Of a stretch of DNA of 64,000 bases, positions 52,923 to 62,388 are shown one piece after another; within the stretch, counting starts at the first letter, position 1; each line of letters starts with the position of its first letter. Below the pieces are notes generated by a model that had not been told where the DNA came from, made no database searches, and worked only from the letters and a program-made list of their open reading frames with translations. Source of the stretch: Phocaeicola plebeius (GTDB taxonomy: Bacteria > Bacteroidota > Bacteroidia > Bacteroidales > Bacteroidaceae); the NCBI GenBank assembly GCA_022767125.1, contig JALEPZ010000019.1, positions 1-64,000 on the forward strand. The letters are read 5' to 3'. A program made the position numbers and the translations under genes.

Positions 52923-53744
52923 TTAGAGGGCAGCCTCCACTTCCTGGCGGATGCGTTCGTACTCAGCCCTCAGGCTGCACGACTTACCTTTCCCCACCTT
53001 GTCCCATATCAATGCAGCCGGGCTGATCACCACCGGAGTTTCCGCAAAACGGAGGGCCGGATACTCATGGTCGCCATCCACCACGGTTACCCACTCCATG
53101 CCATCCATCTCGTTGACCAGAATAGCTCCAAAAGCGATGCCGAAACTCTCCCAAGCACTGCGTTGAGAGGTGGGGAATTTGCCGCTGTCCATAACACGCT
53201 GGATGTTGTCTATATCAGCCTCTACCGACGTAAAGTCTTTCGCAAGCTGCTTCTTGACGGCAGACACCGCCCAATCAAACGCCTCGTTGATAGCATTGAT
53301 TTCAAGCACACGAACGGGGATGATTTCCTTGGGCCACCGTTCTTCGTCGGAACGGACATGCAGGGTACGCACGATGTCCTCACCCGGACGCGGACTTTCG
53401 CCCTTCATCGTCGTAAACGAACATTCCACGGAAACGGCTCCCAGGCCGGTAATCCAGAAGTGGGACGTATACCACACATTGTTTTCCTGGAAATTCTCCT
53501 TCGAGTAGGCACAGTCGTATCTGCCCACCTTTATCCGTCGGGCACCGGGGGTCGTCATCAGTTCTCCTTCGAGGCAGCGATGGGCATAATCCTCCATTTT
53601 CCCCTGATACGCCGAAATGCGAAAATTCCCCGTCCACTTGTCGGGGTTATAAAAGAGGAAACAATCTTCCGTATCTTCGAATTCACGCCAGTTATCCGGG
53701 TACTCCAGCGAGAACCAAGAGCCCGGAGAAATATATTTCATCAT
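52923..53744 (-). CDS. DUF3805/DUF3806 domain protein
   Basis: A 273-residue protein of Bacteroidales with two domains of unknown function: the first (about 1-140), opening YISPGSWFSLEYPDNWREFED, is a DUF3805-type fold, and the second (about 150-270), with EINAINEAFDWAVS and ALRFAETPVVISPAALIWDKV, is DUF3806-like. There is no signal peptide. It lies between the VOC gene and the ABC-F gene on the minus strand with short gaps. Role unknown. Confidence 0.75.
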   Translation of the reverse strand: MMKYISPGSWFSLEYPDNWREFEDTEDCFLFYNPDKWTGNFRISAYQGKMEDYAHRCLEGELMTTPGARRIKVGRYDCAYSKENFQENNVWYTSHFWITGLGAVSVECSFTTMKGESPRPGEDIVRTLHVRSDEERWPKEIIPVRVLEINAINEAFDWAVSAVKKQLAKDFTSVEADIDNIQRVMDSGKFPTSQRSAWESFGIAFGAILVNEMDGMEWVTVVDGDHEYPALRFAETPVVISPAALIWDKVGKGKSCSLRAEYERIRQEVEAAL

Positions 53745-53763
53745 AAGCTATGCATTAGGTTAC

Positions 53764-54141
53764 TTACTTGACGGGGAGGATTTCAATCCAATAATCGTCG
53801 GGATCATTGATAAAATACAATCCCATCTGTTCGTTTTCGAAGCAGACACACCCCATTTCCTTATGAAAACGGCGGGCCTCGTCGTAATCGCCCTCCACCC
53901 GCAGGCACAGGTGGCTCTCGTTCTCGCCCAACTCATACGGCTGGGGATGATCGCGCAGCCACGTCAGTTCCATGCGGAAACCGGTGGTATTGTCTCCCAG
54001 ATACACCAGAATGAAAGAACCATCGGCCGCTTCTTTGCGGCCCACTTCCCGCAAGCCCAGCGCCTTTTCGTAAAAGCGAAGGCTACGGTCGAGATGGGTC
54101 ACGTTAATGTTGAAATGGTCAAATCTTCCTTTTATTTCCAT
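53764..54141 (-). CDS. VOC family (glyoxalase I-like) protein
   Basis: A 125-residue single vicinal-oxygen-chelate unit pair. The four metal ligands of glyoxalase I are in place: His9, Glu59, His77 and Glu120. Such proteins convert methylglyoxal adducts or other small substrates. The size is that of bacterial GloA. It is 15 bp downstream of a RidA gene, so both may deal with reactive metabolites, but its thiol cofactor and substrate are not shown. Confidence 0.8.
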   Translation of the reverse strand: MEIKGRFDHFNINVTHLDRSLRFYEKALGLREVGRKEAADGSFILVYLGDNTTGFRMELTWLRDHPQPYELGENESHLCLRVEGDYDEARRFHKEMGCVCFENEQMGLYFINDPDDYWIEILPVK

Positions 54142-54156
54142 ATGCTTCGCTCCCCT

Positions 54157-54534
54157 TTATCGAACAGCCACACATTCAATCTCCACCAATGCACCTTTCG
54201 GCAATGCCTTGACCGCCACAGCCGAACGGGCCGGAAAATCCCCCTTAAAATACTGGGCATAAACACCGTTCATTTCAGCGAAAAGCGACATGTCGGCCAG
54301 AAACACCGTGGTCTTGACAACATGGTCCATAGTCAGTCCAGCTTCAGCCAGGACATTGCTGATATTTTCGAACACACGTGCCGTCTGCTCTGCAATACCC
54401 CCTTCCACAAACTCGCCGGTAGCGGGATTCACCGGAATCTGACCGGACAAGAACACCATACCGTTCACTTCAATGGCCTGACTGTAAGGGCCGATGGCTG
54501 CAGGAGCCTTCTCTGTAAAAATCACTTTTTTCAT
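54157..54534 (-). CDS. ridA: RidA family enamine/imine deaminase
   Basis: A 125-residue member of the YjgF/YER057c/UK114 group, trimers that hydrolyse reactive 2-aminoacrylate and other imines from PLP enzymes. The active-site Arg103 in FPARSAVAV, Tyr17 in GPYSQA and Glu120 near the end are conserved. First gene of the run with the VOC protein; divergent from rho. Confidence 0.92.
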   Translation of the reverse strand: MKKVIFTEKAPAAIGPYSQAIEVNGMVFLSGQIPVNPATGEFVEGGIAEQTARVFENISNVLAEAGLTMDHVVKTTVFLADMSLFAEMNGVYAQYFKGDFPARSAVAVKALPKGALVEIECVAVR

Positions 54535-54569
54535 GTCTTTGTCGAATTAATTAAGATGGTTTTGTGGGG

Positions 54570-54577
54570 CAAAAATA
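54570..54577 (-). promoter_or_regulatory. Bacteroidales -7 element of ridA
   Basis: Minus-strand TATTTTTG fits TAnnTTTG, 36 bp before ATG 54534. Confidence 0.5.
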
Positions 54578-54619
54578 GAAAAAATATTCCAAAGAATAGG
54601 ATATTTCGAGAAAAGTTTC

Positions 54620-54627
54620 TATCTTTG
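54620..54627 (+). promoter_or_regulatory. Bacteroidales -7 element of rho with long leader
   Basis: TATCTTTG fits TAnnTTTG. The resulting leader to ATG 54835 is about 200 nt and contains a small AAGATG/CATCTT hairpin (54651-54665) followed by TCTT. Confidence 0.5.
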
Positions 54628-54834
54628 CATTGCACTTGGGAAACAGAGATAAGATGTAGCATCTTTCTTACCCTTACATACTTTATATTATTATAGAGAA
54701 AGAAATAAAATAAAACTATCATTTTATAACAGCAATCAAGGAAACCACAACAAGCGGTGTCCGTCTTTATGTGTGGCATGACTTGCCTCCCACTCTTCTT
54801 TGGTTGCCCTAATTCAAATTACACCCTATACTAT

Positions 54835-56808
54835 ATGTATAACATTATTCAATTAAACGACAAGGATTTGCCTGAATTGCAGGAGATTGCCAAAGAGTTG
54901 GGTCTCAGCCAGACCAGCGAGCTGACCAAAGAGGCACTGGTTTACCGCATTCTGGACGAACAGGCTATTGCCGAAGCTGCAAAAAAATCGGCTTCGGGGA
55001 AACAGAATGACAACCCAGGTCGCAAACGTTCGCGTATCAGCGTAAAGAAAGAAGGCGACAAGGTGTACACGGCCACAAAGGACAAGGCACAGAAACTGGA
55101 AGCCAACCAGCAGCCGGCTCCGTCAGATGCACCCACCATGACAGAAGTCGACAAACCGGCAGAAGAAACCGCCCAGCCGGCCGCAGAAGCCGATGTGGCT
55201 GAAAAGCCGAAAGCCAAAAGGGGACGCAAGCCGGGTTCGAAGAACAAGACACGCCAGGAGAAAACATCCGTTCCACAAGAATCAGCAGAAGAGAAAGCTC
55301 TTGAAGCCCCCGTAGAAATGCCTGTTCAGCAAGCAGAACAAGAGCCCCTTCCTCCCCTGAATACGGGTGATGAATTCATCCCTATCGAAGACCTTCCCTC
55401 GGAAAAAATGGAAATTCCTTCTGAACTGTTGGGCAAATTTGAGGCAACAAAGGTGGAAGCGCCGGTACTGCAACAGCAACAGGCAGAAAACAACAAGGAA
55501 AATATCAAGGAAAACAACCGACAGCAGCGGTTCCAAAACAATCAGAACAACCGTCAACAGCGGTTCCAGAACAACCGCAACAACAAGCAGCAGACCAATT
55601 TCCCTCAGAAAGAGGTGGCCGTCGAGACGGCTGTAACAACTGAAAATTTGGAGCAGGAATCCAAACTACCGGCCGAAAAGCCCTACGAATTCGATGATAT
55701 CCTGCAGGGTACAGGGGTACTGGAAATCATGCCTGATGGATACGGCTTCCTACGTTCGTCCGACTACAATTATCTTTCTTCTCCCGATGACATCTACGTA
55801 TCGCAGACACAGGTCAAGCTGTTTGGCCTGAAGACCGGCGATGTAGTAGAGGGCACCATCCGCCCGCCGAAGGAAGGCGAAAAATATTTCCCGCTGGTAA
55901 AAGTATCGAAAATCAACGGACTGGATCCCGCTCTGGTGAGAGACCGCGTTCCATTCGACCATCTGACTCCTCTCTTCCCCGACGAGAAATTCCGCCTGTG
56001 CAAAGGATACGATGACAACCTGTCTGCCCGGGTAGTCGACCTGTTCGCCCCCATCGGCAAGGGCCAGCGTGCCCTGATTGTGGCACAGCCTAAGACAGGT
56101 AAGACCATCCTGATGAAGGATATCGCCAATGCCATTGCGGCCAACCATCCCGAGGTCTACATGATTATGCTGCTCATCGATGAACGTCCGGAAGAAGTGA
56201 CCGACATGGCCCGCAGCGTTAAGGCTGAAGTCATTGCCTCGACCTTCGACGAACCGGCAGACCGCCACGTGAAGATTGCCGGCATTGTCCTAGAAAAAGC
56301 CAAGCGCATGGTGGAATGCGGACACGATGTGGTTATCTTCCTCGACTCGATTACGCGTCTGGCCCGCGCCTACAACACAGTATCGCCTGCCTCCGGCAAG
56401 GTGCTTTCGGGAGGTGTGGATGCCAATGCCCTGCACAAGCCCAAACGGTTCTTCGGAGCAGCCCGCAACATTGAGGGCGGAGGCTCACTGACCATTATCG
56501 CTACTGCCCTGATTGATACCGGTTCGAAGATGGACGAAGTAATCTTCGAGGAATTCAAGGGAACCGGCAACATGGAGCTGCAGCTGGACCGCAACCTGAG
56601 CAACAAGCGCATCTTCCCGGCCGTGAACATCACCGCTTCGAGCACGCGCCGCGACGACCTGTTGCTGGACAGAATGACGCTCGACCGTATGTGGATTCTG
56701 CGCAAATACCTGAGCGACATGAATCCCATCGAAGCCATGGACTTTACGAAAGATCGGTTGGAAAAGTGCAAGGACAACGAAGAGTTCCTGATGAGCATGA
56801 ACTCATAA
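54835..56808 (+). CDS. rho: Transcription termination factor Rho with long disordered insertion
   Basis: The 657-residue protein is Rho, about 240 residues longer than the E. coli protein. The N-terminal helical domain (about 1-55) is followed by a low-complexity insert (about 60-290) with Lys-rich, acidic, and then Asn/Gln/Arg repeats ([11 protein letters not shown] type) before the RNA-binding domain (PDGYGFLRS) and the ATPase core with AQPKTGKT and the Q-loop region. Start at ATG 54835 gives the normal opening [15 protein letters not shown]; in-frame codons upstream lie in the leader. The insert is known in Bacteroides to drive condensate formation. Confidence 0.93.
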   Translation: MYNIIQLNDKDLPELQEIAKELGLSQTSELTKEALVYRILDEQAIAEAAKKSASGKQNDNPGRKRSRISVKKEGDKVYTATKDKAQKLEANQQPAPSDAPTMTEVDKPAEETAQPAAEADVAEKPKAKRGRKPGSKNKTRQEKTSVPQESAEEKALEAPVEMPVQQAEQEPLPPLNTGDEFIPIEDLPSEKMEIPSELLGKFEATKVEAPVLQQQQAENNKENIKENNRQQRFQNNQNNRQQRFQNNRNNKQQTNFPQKEVAVETAVTTENLEQESKLPAEKPYEFDDILQGTGVLEIMPDGYGFLRSSDYNYLSSPDDIYVSQTQVKLFGLKTGDVVEGTIRPPKEGEKYFPLVKVSKINGLDPALVRDRVPFDHLTPLFPDEKFRLCKGYDDNLSARVVDLFAPIGKGQRALIVAQPKTGKTILMKDIANAIAANHPEVYMIMLLIDERPEEVTDMARSVKAEVIASTFDEPADRHVKIAGIVLEKAKRMVECGHDVVIFLDSITRLARAYNTVSPASGKVLSGGVDANALHKPKRFFGAARNIEGGGSLTIIATALIDTGSKMDEVIFEEFKGTGNMELQLDRNLSNKRIFPAVNITASSTRRDDLLLDRMTLDRMWILRKYLSDMNPIEAMDFTKDRLEKCKDNEEFLMSMNS

Positions 56809-56897
56809 CCGTTAAGGGGGCCTGCTTGAGAACCCTCCTGCCGGTCGTCGTTTAATCGTGTTGTTCTTAAACAACAGGACAATGCGATAAGTATTCA

Positions 56898-56957
56898 AAA
56901 AACAGACGGAGGAAAGTGTGTATGAACCATACTTACACACTTTTCTCCGTCTGTTTT
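56898..56957. terminator. Bidirectional terminator between rho and the DUF3127 gene
   Basis: A 24-bp stem with one G-U pair (56898-56921 and 56934-56957) has a T-run at the plus-strand end and six T on the minus strand. Confidence 0.8.
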
Positions 56958-56977
56958 CCTATGCTTGCCAGCCAGAA

Positions 56978-57370
56978 TCAGAACGGCAGGTCGTCTGCGC
57001 TGTTACCGCCACCGAAATCTGCCGGCTGCTGGGGAGCCGCATTCATGGGCGGGAACCCAGGCTGAGGAACCGGCTGGGCAGCCGGCTGCATACCCGGAGC
57101 CGCCACCCGCTCCACCTTCCAGGCACGGATGGAATTGAACCAACGGCCTTGCCATTCACGGGCGTCAATGTCGAACGAAACGTTCAGTTCTTCTCCTATC
57201 TGGATATTGAACTGCTGGATCTTGTCAGCGCCGAATACGTCGAAACACATCTTGCGCGGATACTGGTCGTGGGTCTCGATTACGTATTCCTGCACCTTCC
57301 ACTCATTCCCATTTCTCGAAATACCGCCTCTAGGTTCGAGCACGGCTATCACTTTACCTTGTAATTCCAT
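56978..57370 (-). CDS. DUF3127 protein with SSB-like C-terminal tail
   Basis: A 130-residue protein. The first 85 residues form a DUF3127 domain, an OB-like beta fold (MELQGKVIAVLEPRGG, KMCFDVFGADKI, WQGRWFNSIRAWKVE). Then comes a Pro/Gln/Ala-rich linker and the ending NSADDLPF. This layout copies single-stranded DNA-binding proteins (OB fold, flexible linker, acidic DDIPF-like tip that binds repair and replication enzymes). Single gene, convergent with rho and divergent from dnaN. A role in DNA handling is inference; binding to DNA has not been shown here. Confidence 0.8.
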   Translation of the reverse strand: MELQGKVIAVLEPRGGISRNGNEWKVQEYVIETHDQYPRKMCFDVFGADKIQQFNIQIGEELNVSFDIDAREWQGRWFNSIRAWKVERVAAPGMQPAAQPVPQPGFPPMNAAPQQPADFGGGNSADDLPF

Positions 57371-57466
57371 ATCAGTTATTTTTAATTCGGTTACGAAATT
57401 ACGTTTTTCTTGAGAATCCGACTAATTTTTTGCCTGCTTTTTTATGGGCCATCCGCAATCTTTTCG

Positions 57467-57474
57467 TAACTTTG
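57467..57474 (+). promoter_or_regulatory. Bacteroidales -7 element of the dnaN operon
   Basis: TAACTTTG fits TAnnTTTG and is 84 bp before ATG 57559. Confidence 0.5.
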
Positions 57475-57558
57475 GCAAATAATTCAAGTTTCCACCGTGA
57501 GAAATTTGACCCAATAAGGCGATTCAAATTAATACACTACATAAATAAAGATAGAACC

Positions 57559-58683
57559 ATGAAATTTACCGTTTCAAGCTCGGCCCTGTTTAGCCGCCTG
57601 CAGGCGATTAGCCGTGTTATCAACTCAAAAAATTCCTTACCTATTCTTGATTGTTTTCTGATGGAACTGTGCGACGGCACCCTGTTCATGACAGCTTCCG
57701 ACAACGAAACCACTCTCTCCACTTCTGTCGAGGTGAACGAATCGGTAGAGGACGGACGCTTTGCCGTCAACTCGAAGACACTGCTGGAGGCTCTGAAGGA
57801 AATCTCCGAACAGCCGCTGAGCTTTGCCATCAATCCGAGTAATCTGGAAATTACCGTACAATATATGAACGGCAAGTACAGCCTGATGGGACAGAACGCC
57901 GACGAATATCCCGTCGCCCAAAGCCTGGGCAGCAATGCCGTGGAGATGAGCATCGACACGGCCATCCTACTGAATGGCATCAACCGTAGCCTCTTTGCCA
58001 CTGCCGACGATGAACTGCATCCGGTGATGAACGGCATCTATTTCGACATCACGTCCGAAGACCTCACCTTCGTGGCCTCCGACGGACACAAACTGGTACG
58101 CTGCAAGAACTTCAGTGCTCACGGGGAAGGACGCTCTGCCTTCATCCTGCCAAAGAAACCGGCCAATATGCTGAAAAACCTGCTGCCCAAAGAAGAAGGG
58201 GAGGTGCGCATCGGATTCGATGACCGCAACGCGAGTTTCACGACCGGCAACTACCACATGGTGTGCCGACTGATTGAAGGACGCTTTCCCAACTACAACT
58301 CGGTCATCCCGCAGAACAACCCACACCGCGCCACCATCGACCGTGCCGGCTTCATCAGTGCGCTGCGCCGTGTGTCGGTATTCTCCTCGCAGGCCAGCAG
58401 CCTCATCAAGCTCAGCCTCAGCCAGAACCTGATGACCATTTCTGCACAGGACATCGACTTCTCAACCTCGGCCGAGGAAAAAATCATCTGCCAGTACGAC
58501 GGTAACCCGATGAGCATCGGGTTCAACTCGAACTTCCTGATCGACATCCTGAACAATATCGTGGCCACAAACATCATCATCGAACTGGCCGACCCGTCGC
58601 GGGCCGGTGTCATCGTGCCCGAAGAACAGACAGAGAACGAAGACCAGCTGATGCTGCTGATGCCCATGATGCTCAATGACTAA
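57559..58683 (+). CDS. dnaN: DNA polymerase III beta sliding clamp
   Basis: The 374-residue protein is the ring clamp that holds the replicative polymerase on DNA. It has the three repeated clamp domains; it opens MKFTVSSSALFSRLQAI and ends with a MLLMPMMLND tail, as usual (the C-terminal residues line the ligand pocket). The frame is open 129 bp further upstream but that part is outside the family alignment. It leads a run with an exonuclease, coaBC, recN and an rRNA methylase. Confidence 0.95.
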   Translation: MKFTVSSSALFSRLQAISRVINSKNSLPILDCFLMELCDGTLFMTASDNETTLSTSVEVNESVEDGRFAVNSKTLLEALKEISEQPLSFAINPSNLEITVQYMNGKYSLMGQNADEYPVAQSLGSNAVEMSIDTAILLNGINRSLFATADDELHPVMNGIYFDITSEDLTFVASDGHKLVRCKNFSAHGEGRSAFILPKKPANMLKNLLPKEEGEVRIGFDDRNASFTTGNYHMVCRLIEGRFPNYNSVIPQNNPHRATIDRAGFISALRRVSVFSSQASSLIKLSLSQNLMTISAQDIDFSTSAEEKIICQYDGNPMSIGFNSNFLIDILNNIVATNIIIELADPSRAGVIVPEEQTENEDQLMLLMPMMLND

Positions 58684-58704
58684 CCCCAAACACTGAAAAC
58701 AGAC

Positions 58705-59481
58705 ATGAAACTGAATTTGAGAAACCCGCTGGTCTTCTTCGATCTGGAAACGACCGGCACCAACATCAGCTCGGACCGCATTGTCGAAATCTGCTACCTG
58801 AAAGTATATCCGAACGGCAACGAAGAGGCCAAGACACTACGTATCAATCCGGGCATGCACATTCCCGAAGCTTCCACCGCCATCCATGGCATCCACGACG
58901 AAGATGTGGCCGACTGCCCCACTTTCAAGGAGGTGGCCAAAGACATTGCCAAGGACCTGGAAGGTGCCGACATCGCCGGCTTCAACTCCAACCGTTTCGA
59001 CGTACCGGTGCTCGTAGAGGAATTCCTCCGGGCCGGCATCGACATCGACCTGACCCGCCGCAAGTTCATCGATGTACAGGTCATCTTTCACAAGATGGAA
59101 CAGCGTACCCTATCGGCGGCCTACAAGTTCTACTGCGGCAAGAACCTGGAAGATGCACACACCGCCGAAGCGGATACCCGTGCCACTTACGAGGTGCTGA
59201 AAGCCCAGCTGGACAGATACCCCGATGTGCTGACCAACGATGTCGGCTTCCTCTCAGAGTATTCGAGCTTCAGCCGGAACGTGGACTTCGCCGGACGCAT
59301 CGTCTATGACGAGCAGAACGTGGAAGTGTTTAACTTCGGCAAGTACAAGGGGCAGCCGGTGGCTGAAATCCTGCGACGCGATCCCGGCTATTACGGCTGG
59401 ATGCTGAACGGCGACTTTACCCTGAACACCAAGAACGTATTGACAAAGATCCGTCTGCGTGGCAGCACGCTGATGAAATGA
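58705..59481 (+). CDS. DnaQ-like 3'-5' exonuclease
   Basis: A 258-residue DEDD-family exonuclease. Exo I is FFDLETTGTN (Asp13, Glu15), Exo II is in FNSNRFDVPVLVEEF, and Exo III in HTAEADTRATYEV. It resembles the proofreading or RNase T-type enzymes; the C-terminal 60 residues (KYKGQPVAEILRRDPGYYGWMLNGDF) are an extra piece often found in Bacteroidales copies. It is 21 bp after dnaN, so a proofreading or repair role with the clamp is plausible. Confidence 0.85.
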   Translation: MKLNLRNPLVFFDLETTGTNISSDRIVEICYLKVYPNGNEEAKTLRINPGMHIPEASTAIHGIHDEDVADCPTFKEVAKDIAKDLEGADIAGFNSNRFDVPVLVEEFLRAGIDIDLTRRKFIDVQVIFHKMEQRTLSAAYKFYCGKNLEDAHTAEADTRATYEVLKAQLDRYPDVLTNDVGFLSEYSSFSRNVDFAGRIVYDEQNVEVFNFGKYKGQPVAEILRRDPGYYGWMLNGDFTLNTKNVLTKIRLRGSTLMK

Positions 59482-60683
59482 CCGCCATGATGGAAGGAAA
59501 GAAAATCGTACTCGGCATTACGGGGAGCATCGCCGCCTACAAGGCAGCGGTGCTGGCTCGCGGACTGGTGAAGAAAGGAGCAGAAGTACAGATTGTCATC
59601 ACCCCGTCCGGCAAGGAGTTCATCACGCCGGTCACCTTGTCGGCCCTGACCGGCAAACCGGTCATCAGCGAATTCTTCGCCCAACGCGACGGCAGTTGGC
59701 ACAGCCACGTAGACCTGGGCCTGTGGGCCGATGCCATGGTCATTGCTCCTGCCACCGCCTCCACCATCGGCAAGATGGCCAACGGGATAGCCGACAATAT
59801 GCTCATCACGACCTACCTGTCGATGAAGGCTCCCGTGTTCGTGGCTCCGGCCATGGACCTCGACATGTTTGCCCACCCCTCTACACGGCGCAACCTGGAC
59901 CTGCTTCGTTCGTATGGCAACCACATCATTGAACCGGCGGAAGGCGAACTGGCCAGCCACCTGGTCGGGAAGGGACGCATGGAAGAGCCGGAACAGATCA
60001 TCGAGGTGCTGGAACATTTCTTTCACCGGCAGCAGGACCTGGCCGGACGGCACATCGTGATTACTGCTGGTCCTACGTATGAGAAAATCGACCCCGTCCG
60101 CTTCATCGGCAACTACTCTTCGGGCAAGATGGGATATGCACTGGCAGAAACGTGCGCCCGACGGGGAGCGGAGGTGACACTGGTCAGCGGTCCGGTGACT
60201 TTGAAGACAGTGCATCCGCGCATCCATCGCATCGATGTGGAAAGCGCCGAACAGATGTATCAGGCGGCAAAAGCTGCGTTCGAGCAGGCCGATGCCGGCA
60301 TTCTTTGTGCCGCCGTGGCCGACTTCACCCCTTCTACCGTGGCCGATCAGAAAATCAAGCGGGAGAAAGATGACCTCGTCCTCCATCTGCAGCCAACGCA
60401 CGACATTGCTGCTGCCCTGGGCCATCTGAAACAGCCTCGCCAACGGCTGGTTGGCTTCGCCTTGGAAACAAACGACGAAGTACTTCATGCACAGGACAAA
60501 CTGCAACGGAAAAACTTCGACTTCATCGTCCTGAATTCCTTGAACGATCCGGGGGCCGGCTTCCGCTGCGACACCAACAAGATTACCCTCATCGACCGCC
60601 AGCAGGCGATGTCCTACCCCTTGAAACCGAAGGCCCAGGTGGCAGAAGACATCGTAGACAAGCTGGCAGCCATCCTTGAATAA
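59478..60683 (+). CDS. coaBC: Bifunctional phosphopantothenoylcysteine decarboxylase / phosphopantothenate-cysteine ligase
   Basis: This 401-residue protein carries out two steps of coenzyme A synthesis. The N-terminal CoaC flavoprotein (about 1-180) shows GSIAAYKAA, the catalytic-His stretch WHSHVDLG, and APAMDLDMF, where the E. coli motif PxMNxxMW has Asn in place of the first Asp. The C-terminal CoaB part (about 190-401) has GPTYEKIDPVRFIGNYSSGKMGYALA. Its ATG overlaps the exonuclease stop (ATGA). Confidence 0.93.
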   Translation: MTAMMEGKKIVLGITGSIAAYKAAVLARGLVKKGAEVQIVITPSGKEFITPVTLSALTGKPVISEFFAQRDGSWHSHVDLGLWADAMVIAPATASTIGKMANGIADNMLITTYLSMKAPVFVAPAMDLDMFAHPSTRRNLDLLRSYGNHIIEPAEGELASHLVGKGRMEEPEQIIEVLEHFFHRQQDLAGRHIVITAGPTYEKIDPVRFIGNYSSGKMGYALAETCARRGAEVTLVSGPVTLKTVHPRIHRIDVESAEQMYQAAKAAFEQADAGILCAAVADFTPSTVADQKIKREKDDLVLHLQPTHDIAAALGHLKQPRQRLVGFALETNDEVLHAQDKLQRKNFDFIVLNSLNDPGAGFRCDTNKITLIDRQQAMSYPLKPKAQVAEDIVDKLAAILE

Positions 60684-60693
60684 ACCTATTTTT

Positions 60694-62361
60694 ATGTTAC
60701 AGTCGCTTTTCATACAGAATTACGCCCTCATCGACCGGCTGGACATCCAATTCACGTCCGGCTTCTCGGTCATTACCGGCGAGACGGGTGCCGGAAAGTC
60801 CATCATTCTCGGTGCCATCGGTCTGCTGCTCGGGCAGCGGGCCGATATAAAGGCCATCCGGAAAGGAGCCAGCAAGTGCATTGTCGAGGCACGTTTCCAC
60901 ATCGCCAACTACCACATGCAAGAGTTCTTCGAGGAGAACGACATCGAATTCGACCCTGAAGAATGCCTGCTGCGCCGCGAAGTGTCGGCCAACGGCAAGA
61001 GCCGCGCCTTTATCAATGACACTCCTGCCCCGCTGAGCCAGATGAAGCTGCTGGGCGAAAAGCTGATTGACGTGCATAGCCAGCACCAGAACCTGTTGCT
61101 GAACAAAGAAGGGTTCCAGCTCAACATACTCGACATTCTGGCACAAGACGATCGGCAACTGGCCGACTATCAGCATGCCTATCGGGACTACCGGAAGGTG
61201 AGCCGCGAACTGGCCGACTTCATCGCCCAGGCCGAAAAGAACCGGCAGGACGAAGACTACCTGCGCTTCCAACTGGAACAACTGGACGAGGCACAGCTGG
61301 CCGAAGGGGAACAGGCTGCACTGGAACAGGAAGCGGATACGTTGAGCCATGCCGAGGATATCAAGGCCAGCCTGTATAAGGCCGAACAGATTATCTACAA
61401 CGACGAAGGAGGTACGCTGGCCCAAAGCAAGGAGTGCCTGCAGACCCTCCAGACCATCGCAACGGTCTTCGCCCCGGCGCAGGACTGGATGGAACGGCTC
61501 AACAGCTGCTACATCGAACTAAAGGACATTGCCCACGACATAGCCAATGCCCAAGAAGCCATCGAGTTCAACCCGGCCCGGCTGGACTTCGTAAACGAAC
61601 GGCTGAACCTGATCTACAATCTCCAGCAGAAGCACCGCGTACAGACCGTCGAGGAGCTGCTGGACTTGGCCGATGACTACCGCCGCCAGCTGGATGCCAT
61701 CACTTCATCCGACGAGCATATCTCCCAGCTCGAACAACAGAAGGAAGTCCTGCTGCAGGAGGTTCTCCGGCAAGCAGCGGGTCTGACACAGACCCGTAAC
61801 CGATCTGCTCGCCACATCGAGGAGCAGATGAAAACCTTGCTCGTGCCGCTGGGAATGCCCAACGTACGGTTTGCCGTCGAACTGACCCCCCGCAAGGAAC
61901 CCGATGCCAACGGCATGGACAGCGTGAATTTCCTGTTCTCGGCCAACAAGAACGGTACGTTGCAGAACGTGGCTTCCATTGCATCGGGAGGTGAGATTGC
62001 CCGTGTCATGCTGTCCCTGAAAGCCATGATTGCCGGAGCCGTGAAACTGCCGACCATCATCTTCGATGAAATAGATACCGGCGTATCCGGATCGATTGCC
62101 GAAAAGATGGCGCTCATTATGCAAGACATGGGACAACACAACCGCCAGGTCATCAGCATCACCCACCTGCCGCAGATTGCTGCCAAGGGAACTACCCACT
62201 ACAAAGTGTACAAGGAAGACACCGAAACGGGGACCGACAGCCATATCCGGCGGCTGACGGCCGACGAGCGGGTGGAGGAAATCGCCCACATGCTGAGCGG
62301 TGCCACCCTGACTGAAGCGGCCATGGACAATGCACGCGCCTTACTGGGCACAAACCACTAA
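60694..62361 (+). CDS. recN: DNA repair protein RecN
   Basis: The 555-residue SMC-like ATPase takes part in double-strand break repair. Walker A GETGAGKS (29-36) and the C-terminal ABC signature ASGGEIARVMLSLK and IIFDEIDTGVSG are intact, with a long coiled coil between (about 170-380). ATG 60694 gives the standard opening MLQSLFIQNYALIDRLDIQF; an earlier in-frame TTG overlaps coaBC. It is 10 bp after coaBC, in the dnaN run. Confidence 0.94.
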   Translation: MLQSLFIQNYALIDRLDIQFTSGFSVITGETGAGKSIILGAIGLLLGQRADIKAIRKGASKCIVEARFHIANYHMQEFFEENDIEFDPEECLLRREVSANGKSRAFINDTPAPLSQMKLLGEKLIDVHSQHQNLLLNKEGFQLNILDILAQDDRQLADYQHAYRDYRKVSRELADFIAQAEKNRQDEDYLRFQLEQLDEAQLAEGEQAALEQEADTLSHAEDIKASLYKAEQIIYNDEGGTLAQSKECLQTLQTIATVFAPAQDWMERLNSCYIELKDIAHDIANAQEAIEFNPARLDFVNERLNLIYNLQQKHRVQTVEELLDLADDYRRQLDAITSSDEHISQLEQQKEVLLQEVLRQAAGLTQTRNRSARHIEEQMKTLLVPLGMPNVRFAVELTPRKEPDANGMDSVNFLFSANKNGTLQNVASIASGGEIARVMLSLKAMIAGAVKLPTIIFDEIDTGVSGSIAEKMALIMQDMGQHNRQVISITHLPQIAAKGTTHYKVYKEDTETGTDSHIRRLTADERVEEIAHMLSGATLTEAAMDNARALLGTNH

Positions 62362-62388
62362 CCAAAAACATCAAGAATCAAGAACGAT

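Noticed and set aside
54757..54834. In-frame N-terminal extension of rho starting with GTG
   Set aside because: The extension MSVFMCG… is not part of Rho, and the normal Rho opening begins at ATG 54835.
55490..55600. Short repeated units that could look like a CRISPR array
   Set aside because: They are codon repeats for Gln/Asn/Arg inside the rho gene, with no regular spacers.
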